Assembly (NCBI GenBank): GCA_002452745.1
Contig: DKFC01000010.1
Coordinates: 1 to 15,644, forward strand
Reading direction: 5' to 3'
Origin: Firmicutes bacterium UBA6806
GTDB lineage: Bacteria; Bacillota; Clostridia; Peptostreptococcales; Acidaminobacteraceae
Length of the DNA: 15,644 bases
Shown here in pieces: positions 1 to 6,916 of the stretch. The notes below the pieces were generated by a model. The model did no database searches and was not told the DNA's origin. It saw nothing but the letters and a program-made list of their open reading frames with translations. The translations under genes were made by a program, and so were the position numbers. How positions within the stretch are numbered: position 1 is the stretch's first letter; every line of letters starts with the position of its first letter.

Positions 1-31
1 ATTAATTTTTTTTCTAATTTTTTTTTGCGTT

Positions 32-61
32 TGAAACTTTCTAGAGATTCACTGGGTCTAA
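32..61 (+). promoter_or_regulatory. ECF-type promoter, probably autoregulatory
   Basis: TGAAAC at 32-37, followed by TTT, is separated by 17 bases from GGTCTAA at 55-61. This closely matches the general ECF promoter pattern of the SigM/SigV/SigW group (TGAAAC, 16-17 bases, CGTC or CGTA). It lies about 55 bases upstream of an ECF sigma gene, so autoregulation is the natural inference. Two long T-tracts at 5-27 precede it and could act as an UP-like element or be the tail of an upstream terminator outside the window. Confidence 0.7.
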
Positions 62-116
62 TGGGTGCATCGGCAGTTAGAACCAGAAAAAGACAAACGG
101 AGTACAGGAGGTCACC

Positions 117-656
117 GTGTTATTCACAATTAGCAAATCAGAGCGACTCAGGCGTGAAGAACGCCTGATAGAGCTGATCGAAACAGATAAAGTGCAGTTT
201 TATCGAATTGCATACAGTTATGTTCACAACGAGCAAGACGCACTGGAAGTGATTCAGGAGAGTGTTTGCAAGGCATATAAATCGCTACACAAATTGAAAT
301 CACCTGAGTATTTTAAGACGTGGTTTATCAAAATCGTCATCAATACGGCAATTGATATGCAAGGGGAGAGGGCGAAAGTACTTCCTTTTGATATGGGAAG
401 AGATGAACCTTCCAGCCATGCTTCGTCAGAAAATCCCGATGAAATCAAGGCTATTGAACTCAGGCTTGACTTGGAAAGAGCCATGAATAGATTGGCTCAG
501 CACGAACAGCTAATCGTCAGCCTCAGATACTTTGAAGAGATGAAACTGGAAGAGATATCGGAGATTATGGAAAGGCCTGTCAGTACGATAAAATCCACAC
601 TTTACAGGAGCTTGAAGAAGCTGAGAATTAATTTAGAGGAGGCGGAAATTCAATGA
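117..656 (+). CDS. ECF RNA polymerase sigma factor (SigV-like)
   Basis: This is a 179-residue sigma-70 family protein of the extracytoplasmic-function group, directing RNA polymerase to stress promoters. Region 2 spans about residues 20-85, with the core-binding and -10-recognition stretch YSYVHNEQDALEVIQES (33-49). Region 4 spans about 117-170 and contains a helix-turn-helix (LEEISEIMERPVSTIKSTLYRS, residues 144-165). Region 3 is absent, as expected for ECF factors. The start is GTG at 117, with a perfect AGGAGG at 106-111 and a 5-base spacer. The stop overlaps the next ATG (ATGA), coupling it to the putative anti-sigma gene. The two-gene order and N-terminal style of the partner recall Bacillus SigV-RsiV. 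That specific assignment is inferred from style and is not proven. Confidence 0.93.
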   Translation: MLFTISKSERLRREERLIELIETDKVQFYRIAYSYVHNEQDALEVIQESVCKAYKSLHKLKSPEYFKTWFIKIVINTAIDMQGERAKVLPFDMGRDEPSSHASSENPDEIKAIELRLDLERAMNRLAQHEQLIVSLRYFEEMKLEEISEIMERPVSTIKSTLYRSLKKLRINLEEAEIQ

Positions 657-1933
657 GAAGAGACAGTATGACATTAGATGATTTAAAACCTCTTAGAGAC
701 TCCTATCAAAAGATTGAGATTCCAAAGGACTTGGATCTAGCCATTCGAAAAGGCATTGAAAAGGGAAAGAAGGAAAAAATGAAGATTGAAAATAGACCGA
801 TGGTGATGGCGGTAAAAAGTGCTGCAGCAATTTTAATTGCACTGACAATTTTTACAGCTTCACTCAATCTCTCACCAGCATTTGCAAATACCATGAGTGA
901 AATCCCGATTATAGGGAAATTGGTGAAGGTGCTTATATTTACAGATGGAAGGGCAGAAGGTGGCAAAATCACTGATGGGACAGATGTCAATGAATTGACA
1001 CTTGAACAGGATGAAAACCGTGAAGTGGTGAGCATACACTTTGAAACAAATGATGCGGAGCAGACAGAGGCAAATCATTATGAACTGCAACTCTCCCATC
1101 AGCCATCCGTTTTAACAGTGACTTTAAGTGGTGTCAGGATGATTTCCGCAGCAGAGGATTTTGACGAGATTAGATCGGCAAATTATGTTCGAGACATTTA
1201 CACCTTGATTACATTGGATGATTCCATGATTCGCCTTAATATTGAACTGGAACCAGGGGTTCAAGTGACGGCAAAAGAATATGGAGACCCTGCAAGTTTA
1301 GAACTGATTTTAACAAGACCAGTAGAATCTGCCGATGAAGCGACGATCTATAGCGTCAGAACGGCCTCATACGAAAAGGGTGAACCATTTGCTCAAATGG
1401 AAGAAACCCTCTTTCACCTGGGAATTCCATATAGGATTTTGAGAGACTCGAAAGGTGCGTTTCTGTATGAATTTGAGACTTTTGACACAGCAGAAGCAGC
1501 ACGGCAATATTTGGATGAAAACAGTGCTCAGATAGGTCTCCCCCTAATGGTGGAAATGAGAAGTGGAAATGACGTGCCTAATGGGATGAGTGAAGACATG
1601 CCTGAACCCTCTGAAACGATTGAAGGGACAGTAGAAGACAAATCTCCAGTTGAAGTGGTGTCTTCATCAGAATATCCAGTCTCTCTCAAACTAAATGGAA
1701 ACTACACGGATGCGACTTTAAAAATCACTGAGGCTGGCATTGAAGCATGGGATATGATGGACATAGATAAATGGCTTGTAACCATTCCCTATGAGGGCGC
1801 TTCTTTTAAAAAATTAAAGGGAGAGGCATCATTTATCCTAAAAGTTGAGTTCGACAGCACTGAGATAGAAATCAGCGGCGTCTATCAAGATTTCTTTGAT
1901 GCGATTAAGCCTTACGCGTCAGTTGAAGAGTAA
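653..1933 (+). CDS. Membrane anti-sigma factor-like protein with AMIN-like and SPOR-like ectodomain
   Basis: This 426-residue protein probably holds the preceding sigma factor at the membrane. Residues 1-48 are cytoplasmic and contain the style typical of RsiV-type anti-sigma N-termini (PLRDSYQKIEIPKDLD, about 13-28). No zinc-binding HxxxCxxC motif is present. A single membrane segment lies at about 51-71, followed by AFANTMSEIPIIGKLVKVL. The extracellular part is unusual. Residues about 120-222 look like an AMIN beta-domain (repeated beta pattern with IYTLITLDDSMIRLNIEL). Residues about 231-293 look like a SPOR repeat (YSVRTASY, then YRILRDSKGAFLYEF, then TAEAARQYL). A C-terminal beta-rich part covers about 340-426. 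The start overlaps the sigma stop by 4 bases, with AGGAGG at 637-642; an ATG at 668 is a weaker alternative. Domain calls are by eye. Confidence 0.75.
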   Translation: MRRDSMTLDDLKPLRDSYQKIEIPKDLDLAIRKGIEKGKKEKMKIENRPMVMAVKSAAAILIALTIFTASLNLSPAFANTMSEIPIIGKLVKVLIFTDGRAEGGKITDGTDVNELTLEQDENREVVSIHFETNDAEQTEANHYELQLSHQPSVLTVTLSGVRMISAAEDFDEIRSANYVRDIYTLITLDDSMIRLNIELEPGVQVTAKEYGDPASLELILTRPVESADEATIYSVRTASYEKGEPFAQMEETLFHLGIPYRILRDSKGAFLYEFETFDTAEAARQYLDENSAQIGLPLMVEMRSGNDVPNGMSEDMPEPSETIEGTVEDKSPVEVVSSSEYPVSLKLNGNYTDATLKITEAGIEAWDMMDIDKWLVTIPYEGASFKKLKGEASFILKVEFDSTEIEISGVYQDFFDAIKPYASVEE

Positions 1934-1943
1934 TACCATCTTT

Positions 1944-1983
1944 AAACAGTCATCGTCTTTCAAAATGATGGCTGTTTTTTTAT
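1944..1983 (+). terminator. Rho-independent terminator after the sigma/anti-sigma operon
   Basis: AAACAGTCATC (1944-1954) pairs with GATGGCTGTTT (1967-1977) with one G-U wobble around a 12-base loop, followed by a run of T. It sits 11 bases after the anti-sigma stop and closes the operon. Confidence 0.9.
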
Positions 1984-1998
1984 GTCACTTAAATTTAA

Positions 1999-2027
1999 TG
2001 GAAACCCTCTTACAGATGCATTATAAT
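1999..2027 (+). promoter_or_regulatory. SigA-type promoter for the GNAT gene
   Basis: A perfect -10 TATAAT lies at 2022-2027. The best -35 at 17-base spacing is TGGAAA (1999-2004), which matches four of six consensus bases. It lies between the preceding terminator and the GNAT start, where a promoter is needed. Confidence 0.55.
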
Positions 2028-2068
2028 AAAAGCACTTGACGTCAGTTAATTGATAGGGGAAAGCGATT

Positions 2069-2557
2069 ATGAAGTACATAGAATATCAAAATGAATACCA
2101 AACCGAATGTGAGAGAGAATCATCAAAAATGACGGCGTATTTGGAAACGGTTTCTTATTGGCATAACTTGACGCCCAAATTATGGGTGAGTGATTATAGC
2201 GTCAAAACAGAGGATGTGTTGGAGACGAAACAACGTATTTTAAGCACGGAGCCTGCCTGTCTTTGTCTGATATTGGCAGTTGATGAAGAGGAGGCAATCA
2301 AGGGATTTATCTGGGCACAAAGGGAGAGTGATAAAGCAGATTCTGTGATGATTCTATCACTGTATGTTGAGGAATCAGTCAGAAAGATGGGCGTTGGAAG
2401 GACACTTAAATTGGCCCTTGAATCATGGTGTTTGAGACATGATGTTTATAAGATCAATACGACAGTCCACTATACCAATAAAAATATGTTGGAAGTCAAT
2501 TTTAAGATGGGATATCGTGCGGGCATGGTATCTATGACCAAGCAGTTAAAGGCTTGA
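2069..2557 (+). CDS. GNAT family N-acetyltransferase
   Basis: This 162-residue protein has a GNAT fold and probably transfers an acetyl group from acetyl-CoA to an unknown amine. The acetyl-CoA pyrophosphate-binding motif A is visible as LYVEESVRKMGVGRTLKLAL (about residues 98-117), containing the expected R-x-x-G-x-G (RKMGVG). Downstream, INTTVHYTNKNMLEVNFKMGYR is the typical motif B region, where an Asn after the beta-strand and a 'GY' near the C-terminus are usual. ATG at 2069 follows a purine-rich AGGGGAAAG. It is a monocistronic gene with its own promoter, convergent with the BlaR-like gene. The substrate cannot be told from the sequence. Confidence 0.85.
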   Translation: MKYIEYQNEYQTECERESSKMTAYLETVSYWHNLTPKLWVSDYSVKTEDVLETKQRILSTEPACLCLILAVDEEEAIKGFIWAQRESDKADSVMILSLYVEESVRKMGVGRTLKLALESWCLRHDVYKINTTVHYTNKNMLEVNFKMGYRAGMVSMTKQLKA

Positions 2558-2662
2558 TGTCTTTGCCTGAGTACAGGGTCAGCATAGGTTTTGAAATTTG
2601 CAAGTGTGGATTACAACAATGAGCGTGAACGGCGAACCTGAAAGGCAAACATAAATGGTAAA

Positions 2663-2713
2663 ATTAAAAGGGACTATTGCAAGTTTAGATAAACTGTAAC
2701 AGTCCCTTTTAAT
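2663..2713. terminator. Bidirectional hairpin terminator between convergent genes
   Basis: ATTAAAAGGGACT (2663-2675) and AGTCCCTTTTAAT (2701-2713) form a perfect 13-bp stem with A/T flanks giving a T-tract in both directions. The loop extends as an inner helix around AGTTT-AGAT-AAACT (2682-2695). It serves the GNAT gene on the plus strand and the BlaR-like gene on the minus strand (stop at 2717). Part of it is shared with a second copy at 11948-11985. Confidence 0.92.
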
Positions 2714-2716
2714 AGA

Positions 2717-4354
2717 TTAATGTCCGAGATAGAGGGCTGTGCCATCTTCTCTATCTTTCAAGATGTCGTTGTTCATGATGGCAATCCCGCTGACGTCTTC
2801 CAAAGAGTCAATTACAGTGCCTTCATTGACAGATTGATAAGTGCCTTCTGTGCTTGTCAGCGTCACATAACTGCCCTCTGCACCGCCTCCTGAGCGATAG
2901 ACAATGATGTCCTTAAGGCCCTTTGTCTTGTGATCGCTGATGATAATAGGCTCTCTGAAAAGGGTAAAGATTTGATTGACAGTGAGCTCAGAATCATGCA
3001 CCAATATGTGCATTGCTGTGCTGCCGCCTGAACCGCTGGTGTATGGGCCCATAACCAGTACGAAGAGTTCGCTGACACTGTCATCGTTTAAATCCACATA
3101 GTTGTAATAATACTGTGTTTTGTCGAAAAATTCTTCTGGGATATCCAGAGTGTCTATGATGGTTTTTTCAAGTTCAGGGTAGGGCTCAGTTTCTGAGGCT
3201 ATCCCTGTAATAGATGGTCCTAAAATATCCGAATCGTCTGTGAGGCCTTCACTTTGAACCGAATTTGCATCTGTGCTTTCTTGAGGTGAAGAAGTCTCCT
3301 CTGAGACAACTTGATTCAAGGGGGTGGGTTCAGTCGATGCAGAGTGGGTCTCTGGTGTGGGGAGCGCCTCTTCATGACCGCAGGCAACTAGGCTCAGTGT
3401 CATAATCATGAGGGTTAGAAGCGCAAAGAGCGGTATCAATCCAAATTGTTTCTTTTGGTTGTCTATAATGTTTTTTAATCTCGTTTTCATACTTTTTATG
3501 CCTCCGTTAAACTGTGTTGTCAGTGGGTGATTTCGTGCCGCTTTTACAGGCAGAGCGTCAATAATTGTTTCCATGTAGCGCCTTTGCGCGTTGGGACGTT
3601 CATCCTTGACCACTTGTGCGTCACATGACATTTCAAGCGTTTCGTCAATATCAGAGACCATGAGATAGACCAATGGGTTAAACCAGTGGATTATCTTGGC
3701 TGTAAACGCGGTGAATTTGATGAGTAAATGATGTCTTTTTAGATGAATGAGCTCATGTTTTAAAATTAATCGCAGATCTTCTTCACTGTACGCCTGTTCA
3801 GGCAGTAGAATCGCAGGAGAGATAATGGAGAACATCATCGGACTCTTAACCAGTTGGCAGTGCATGAGTTTGATGGATGATTTTATGCCCAGTGAACGCC
3901 TAACGCCTTCAAGAACTGCAAGGTATTTCTCAGGAACTGAACGATACCACCTGCGATAATTTCTAATCGTCAATAGGTAACTAAACAGTGCTGTTATGGT
4001 CGTTATAAGAGCACCGACAATCCATATGATAAACAGTAGATTGAACGGACTTATGGGATTCATGTGCAGGGGTTCAACAGCAGAAAATGACACTCCAGAA
4101 GGGGTGGCCTCAGGGAATAGGACACTTCGTTGAAGCGCCAGCACAGAATTGTCAAGTGGAATTGTAACCGGTGCGTTTGGAACGGTCATAGAATAGGGTG
4201 CAATTAACCGAAGCAGAATAAAACACCAGATGACTAATTTCATCTCAGGACGGTATTTTTTGTCTATATACCGTGAAAACAACAAGATGCCGCCAATCAT
4301 CAATGAAGTTGAAAAGAACTCACTGACGATTGAATTGAAATACGAGTGAAGCAT
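2717..4354 (-). CDS. BlaR1/MecR1-like M56 membrane metalloprotease with a non-penicillin-binding C-terminal domain
   Basis: This is the sensor/protease partner of the BlaI-type repressor encoded just upstream. Numbering here is from the upstream ATG at 4360. Membrane segments lie near residues 12-29, 42-57, 104-131 and 308-326. The zinc protease motif HELIH is at 202-206, followed by HWFNPLVYL and EMSCDAQVV, in which Glu243 is the likely third zinc ligand. These are the M56 hallmarks. The extracytoplasmic part after residue 327 is a Thr/Ser/Glu-rich linker, then a compact domain with YVDLNDDSVSELFVLVMG (421-438), which resembles repeat-type Asp-rich calcium-binding beta domains. No SxxK, SxN or KTG penicillin-binding motifs are seen there, so beta-lactam sensing is unlikely. 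AAGGAGGA lies 7 bases from the ATG at 4354 but only 1 base from the ATG at 4360, so 4354 is chosen. Confidence 0.85.
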   Translation of the reverse strand: MLHSYFNSIVSEFFSTSLMIGGILLFSRYIDKKYRPEMKLVIWCFILLRLIAPYSMTVPNAPVTIPLDNSVLALQRSVLFPEATPSGVSFSAVEPLHMNPISPFNLLFIIWIVGALITTITALFSYLLTIRNYRRWYRSVPEKYLAVLEGVRRSLGIKSSIKLMHCQLVKSPMMFSIISPAILLPEQAYSEEDLRLILKHELIHLKRHHLLIKFTAFTAKIIHWFNPLVYLMVSDIDETLEMSCDAQVVKDERPNAQRRYMETIIDALPVKAARNHPLTTQFNGGIKSMKTRLKNIIDNQKKQFGLIPLFALLTLMIMTLSLVACGHEEALPTPETHSASTEPTPLNQVVSEETSSPQESTDANSVQSEGLTDDSDILGPSITGIASETEPYPELEKTIIDTLDIPEEFFDKTQYYYNYVDLNDDSVSELFVLVMGPYTSGSGGSTAMHILVHDSELTVNQIFTLFREPIIISDHKTKGLKDIIVYRSGGGAEGSYVTLTSTEGTYQSVNEGTVIDSLEDVSGIAIMNNDILKDREDGTALYLGH

Positions 4355-4356
4355 GT

Positions 4357-4731
4357 TCATTCCTCCTTGGTAAGTTGATCCAAATATGAGCGAAGGGATT
4401 CAATGTCTTCCTCTTCAAGTGCCTTGCTGTCGTTTAACTGCACCACTAAATTCTTAATGGAGTTTCCAAAGAATCTCTTGAGCATGGTTTGACTTTCGCT
4501 GTTGATGTAATCCTCTCTGGGAACAAGTGATTCATACCAATTGCTCTTGCCTTGCTTTGTCACCTTGACAAACCCCCGTTGCTCTAACCTAGATAAAAAT
4601 GATAGAATTGTGGTAGGTGCCAGTGACTTTGAATCCGGCAGTTGATTTTGTATATCATTTCTGGTAACAGGTGTATTTGCCTCCCAGATAATTTGCATTA
4701 TTTCCAATTCAGAATCGGGTAATCTTTTCAT
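4357..4731 (-). CDS. BlaI/MecI/CopY family winged-helix repressor
   Basis: This 124-residue protein represses its own operon and is relieved when the partner M56 protease is activated, by family analogy. The N-terminal winged helix (residues about 5-70) has the family pattern: LPDSELEIMQIIWE, then TTILSFLSRLEQRGFV, then GKSNWYESLV. The C-terminal dimerisation helices run from about 78, with the typical ML-RFF-NSIKNLV stretch. The Asn-Phe bond at 101-102 known to be cut in staphylococcal BlaI is not conserved here (Asn100-Asp101). The start has AGGAGG at 4742-4737 on the minus strand with a 5-base spacer. It overlaps the BlaR-like ORF when that is read from its upstream ATG. Two matching operators lie in its promoter. 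Confidence 0.92.
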   Translation of the reverse strand: MKRLPDSELEIMQIIWEANTPVTRNDIQNQLPDSKSLAPTTILSFLSRLEQRGFVKVTKQGKSNWYESLVPREDYINSESQTMLKRFFGNSIKNLVVQLNDSKALEEEDIESLRSYLDQLTKEE

Positions 4732-4744
4732 TAAATCCTCCTTC

Positions 4745-4754
4745 TACAAATGTC
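4745..4754. promoter_or_regulatory. BlaI-type operator box, proximal (one mismatch)
   Basis: TACAAATGTC matches the family operator TACA-N2-TGTA at seven of eight fixed positions. It lies 14 bases upstream of the repressor ATG and immediately next to its ribosome-binding site. Its centre is 29 bp from the perfect distal box. Confidence 0.65.
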
Positions 4755-4769
4755 GAACGTCCGAATAAA

Positions 4770-4798
4770 ATTCTACACTTGTAGAAGATGCGTGTCAA
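4770..4798 (-). promoter_or_regulatory. Consensus SigA promoter of the BlaI/BlaR-like operon
   Basis: Read on the minus strand, TTGACA (4798-4793) is followed by a 17-base spacer and TAGAAT (4775-4770). The -10 matches five of six consensus bases. The distal operator overlaps the spacer and the -10, as expected for direct repression by steric block. Confidence 0.85.
4771..4786. promoter_or_regulatory. BlaI-type operator box, distal (perfect)
   Basis: TTCTACACTTGTAGAA is a 7+2+7 palindrome containing the exact family core TACA-N2-TGTA (4774-4783). It overlaps the -10 of the minus-strand promoter. Together with the second box it supports autoregulation of the repressor and protease genes. Confidence 0.85.
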
Positions 4799-4891
4799 TA
4801 CCTGAATGATTAAATTTATGAAATGTTTGATTGTTTTTAGAGGAATCCTGCACTTGAAAAGCGAATATAAAGGGTCATGGAGGGAAATGTG

Positions 4892-5386
4892 ATGAGTTAT
4901 GACGATATTGAAATCCAGCGATTATTAGAGGCGCTGGAGATTCCATACAAATGGATTGAACATGATGCAGTTTACACAATTGAGGACATGATGAATCTGT
5001 CTTCAATACTGAAAACAGAAACAATTCCCAAAAATCTTTTTTTGAAGAACAGTAAAAAATCTCATTTTTATTTGGTCGTTTTAAGAGGTGATAGACGACT
5101 TGATCTAAAAGTCTTGAAGACTATTTTGGGAGAGACACAACTCAGTTTTGCTTCGGAAGGCAGCTTGATGGAGTTGCTTCACTTAAAAAAGGGAGCTGTT
5201 ACGCCTTTGGGGGTATTAAATGATTTAGAGAACAGAGTTCAAGTAATCTTTGACAGGGAAGTAATGACATTTGAGTCGATTGGTGTTCATCCATGCAGAA
5301 ACACGGCAACTTTGGAACTGAAAACCGTGGACTTAATGTCGCTTTTAAATCACGTAAAGCACGCTCCCAAAATCATTGATTTTTAA
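4892..5386 (+). CDS. YbaK/ProX-type aminoacyl-tRNA editing protein (prolyl-tRNA deacylase-like)
   Basis: This 164-residue protein belongs to the YbaK/ProX/INS superfamily, free-standing relatives of the prolyl-tRNA synthetase editing domain that hydrolyse Ala- or Cys-tRNA(Pro). Family landmarks are visible: KNLFLKNSKK with the conserved lysine, FYLVVLRGDRRLDLKVLK, GAVTPLGVLND, and GVHPCRNTATLEL near the C-terminus. The pattern is closest to the ProXp-ala/PrdX type found in clostridia, but no proline reductase genes are nearby, so I give no symbol. The longer reading from ATG 4877 places the GGAGGG ribosome-binding site (4879-4884) inside the gene. ATG 4892, 7 bases after it, is the sensible start. 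It heads a run of closely spaced plus-strand genes and is divergent from the BlaI-like operon. Confidence 0.88.
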   Translation: MSYDDIEIQRLLEALEIPYKWIEHDAVYTIEDMMNLSSILKTETIPKNLFLKNSKKSHFYLVVLRGDRRLDLKVLKTILGETQLSFASEGSLMELLHLKKGAVTPLGVLNDLENRVQVIFDREVMTFESIGVHPCRNTATLELKTVDLMSLLNHVKHAPKIIDF

Positions 5387-5432
5387 AGAAAAATTTATCA
5401 ACTTAGATACTTATATGAGCTGGGGAGGGGTT

Positions 5433-5960
5433 ATGGTTTTAAAATTGTTGTTGGCACTATTGGTTGCCGCAAATATTGCAATGAGTACAGATATCGTCAA
5501 AGATGGCACTGCAAATGATGTGCAGATCAATGAATCCACAGAGATGACAGAGCCAGTGGATGGCAGTTATGGTGAAGATTTAAATTATGATGCGGTCTAT
5601 AGCCTGGTGGATATTGCAATATTTGAATCGGATGAATTTGCAAAAGCCTCAGTCAATAAGGATTATGATAAAATAGAGAACTTGCTGAAAAATTTGGTTG
5701 AAACAAGTCAGTATGAACTCTATTATGCCTATTTTGGCGATGAAAGCGGTTATTTTAAAATGTATCCAGATGAACAACTGCCAGAGGGATATGATTTTAG
5801 GGAAAGACCTACATATACTTCTGCATTGGAGGAAGATGTGTTTATTTCAGAGCCTTATGAGGACTTTATAACCGGTAGGGCAATTGTGACAGTGGCTGTT
5901 TCGGTTTATGCTGATGACACTTTAATAGGCGTGCTTGGAGTAGACGTCTATGTTAATTGA
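5433..5960 (+). CDS. Secreted orphan PDC/Cache sensor domain protein
   Basis: This 175-residue protein has a signal peptide (MVLKLLLALLVAANIAMS) and then a single PDC/Cache-like ligand-binding fold. The Cache hallmarks are YDFRERPTYTSAL, SEPYEDFITGRAIVTVAVSV and LIGVLGVDVYVN, normally seen in the periplasmic part of chemoreceptors and sensor kinases. The usual RxWY motif of amino-acid-binding dCache domains reads RPTY here, with Trp replaced by Thr. There is no second transmembrane segment, kinase, HAMP, GGDEF or methyl-accepting region. The protein therefore ends at the sensor domain and may be secreted or signal-anchored. The start at 5433 is chosen because GGGGAGGGG (5422-5430) lies just upstream and it yields a clean signal peptide. 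Function is unknown. Confidence 0.7.
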   Translation: MVLKLLLALLVAANIAMSTDIVKDGTANDVQINESTEMTEPVDGSYGEDLNYDAVYSLVDIAIFESDEFAKASVNKDYDKIENLLKNLVETSQYELYYAYFGDESGYFKMYPDEQLPEGYDFRERPTYTSALEEDVFISEPYEDFITGRAIVTVAVSVYADDTLIGVLGVDVYVN

Positions 5961-5973
5961 TAGGAGAGGACAA

Positions 5974-6627
5974 ATGAAGAAATATAAATATTTTCTGTTC
6001 GATTTGGATGGGACGTTGAGTGATTCCAAACTTGGAATCACAAAGGCTATGCAATATGCACTAAATCACTATGGCATTTATGAAACGATAGAAGATCTAG
6101 AGGTATATGTTGGACCACCACTGCATGAGACGTTTATGTCGATATACGGATTTGAAAGGCAAAAGGCCGACGAAGCGGTCTCTGTTTTTAGAGTGTATTT
6201 TGCTGAGAAGGGCATCCATGAAAATGAGCTCTTTGATGGCATCAAACCAATGCTCAAAAGACTGCACGAAGAGGGGTTGAATCTGTATATTGCCACTTCA
6301 AAACCACGTGTTTACGCTGAACAGATTTTGGAACAAGACGGCATTTTAGAGTATTTTAAAGGCGTCTCTGGCAGTGAATTGGACGGTTCAAAAAGCGGTA
6401 AGGACGAAGTCATTGCAGCACTTATAGAGGAAAAGGGGATTTCACAAGAGGAGGCGCTGATGATTGGCGACAGAAAGCACGATTTAATCGGTGCTGAGAA
6501 GAACAAAATAGATGCTGTTGGTGTTCTCTATGGCTATGGCAGTTTAGAAGAACTTAAAACGGCAAAATCAGTGGAAATTGTGGAAACGGTAGAGGCGCTA
6601 GAAGCCTGCATAAGGAGCTTACGATGA
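5974..6627 (+). CDS. HAD-superfamily phosphatase (phosphoglycolate phosphatase / 5'-nucleotidase-like)
   Basis: This is a 217-residue haloacid-dehalogenase hydrolase of subfamily IA. All four motifs are visible: motif I FDLDGTLSDS (residues 8-17, nucleophile and acid/base Asp), an alpha-helical C1 cap between motifs I and II, motif II ATSKP, motif III lysine in SGSELDGSKSGK, and motif IV MIGDRKHDLIGA. The last, with GVLYGYGSLEEL, is typical of the Gph/5'-nucleotidase branch, so the substrate is probably a small phosphate ester or nucleotide. AGGAG at 5962-5966 lies 7 bases before ATG 5974. An earlier in-frame ATG at 5950 lacks such a site and would overlap the previous gene. Its stop overlaps the next start (ATGA). 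Confidence 0.9.
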   Translation: MKKYKYFLFDLDGTLSDSKLGITKAMQYALNHYGIYETIEDLEVYVGPPLHETFMSIYGFERQKADEAVSVFRVYFAEKGIHENELFDGIKPMLKRLHEEGLNLYIATSKPRVYAEQILEQDGILEYFKGVSGSELDGSKSGKDEVIAALIEEKGISQEEALMIGDRKHDLIGAEKNKIDAVGVLYGYGSLEELKTAKSVEIVETVEALEACIRSLR

Positions 6628-6884
6628 AGAAGAGTATTTTAAATACGGTCTCGCTTGAACGGGAAGAACGGGAACAGATGATAGAGGAGATACAGCATTT
6701 TTTTAAAGAGGAAAGGGACGAGGAACTCGGCAGCATTGCCGCAGATGTTATTCTGGATTTCTTCGTGGACAGCTTGGGGAAAGTTGCCTATAATAAAGGA
6801 CTGTCGGATTCAAAATACTGGTTTGAGAAGCGACTGGAAGAGATATCATACGATTTTGAGCTCCTGTATAAACGGGGCAGATAA
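6624..6884 (+). CDS. DUF2164 family small protein
   Basis: This 86-residue protein has no known function. It fits the DUF2164 pattern: an acidic helix EEIQHFFKEERDEELGSIAAD, then ILDFFVDSLGKVAYNKGLSDSKYWFEKRLEEI. It looks all-helical and cytoplasmic. The start overlaps the HAD stop by 4 bases (ATGA), with AAGGAG at 6612-6617, so the two are likely translated together. Confidence 0.82.
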   Translation: MKKSILNTVSLEREEREQMIEEIQHFFKEERDEELGSIAADVILDFFVDSLGKVAYNKGLSDSKYWFEKRLEEISYDFELLYKRGR

Positions 6885-6916
6885 TAGAGGGACAATAACA
6901 GGAGGAAAACGAGCAG

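Noticed and set aside
706..1035. Minus-strand ORF of 109 codons
   Set aside because: It is antisense to the anti-sigma-like gene and its composition mirrors that gene's frame; no promoter or ribosome-binding site supports it.
2717..4354. Beta-lactam resistance operon
   Set aside because: The BlaI/BlaR-like pair is real, but the sensor lacks penicillin-binding motifs and no beta-lactamase or PBP2a gene is linked.
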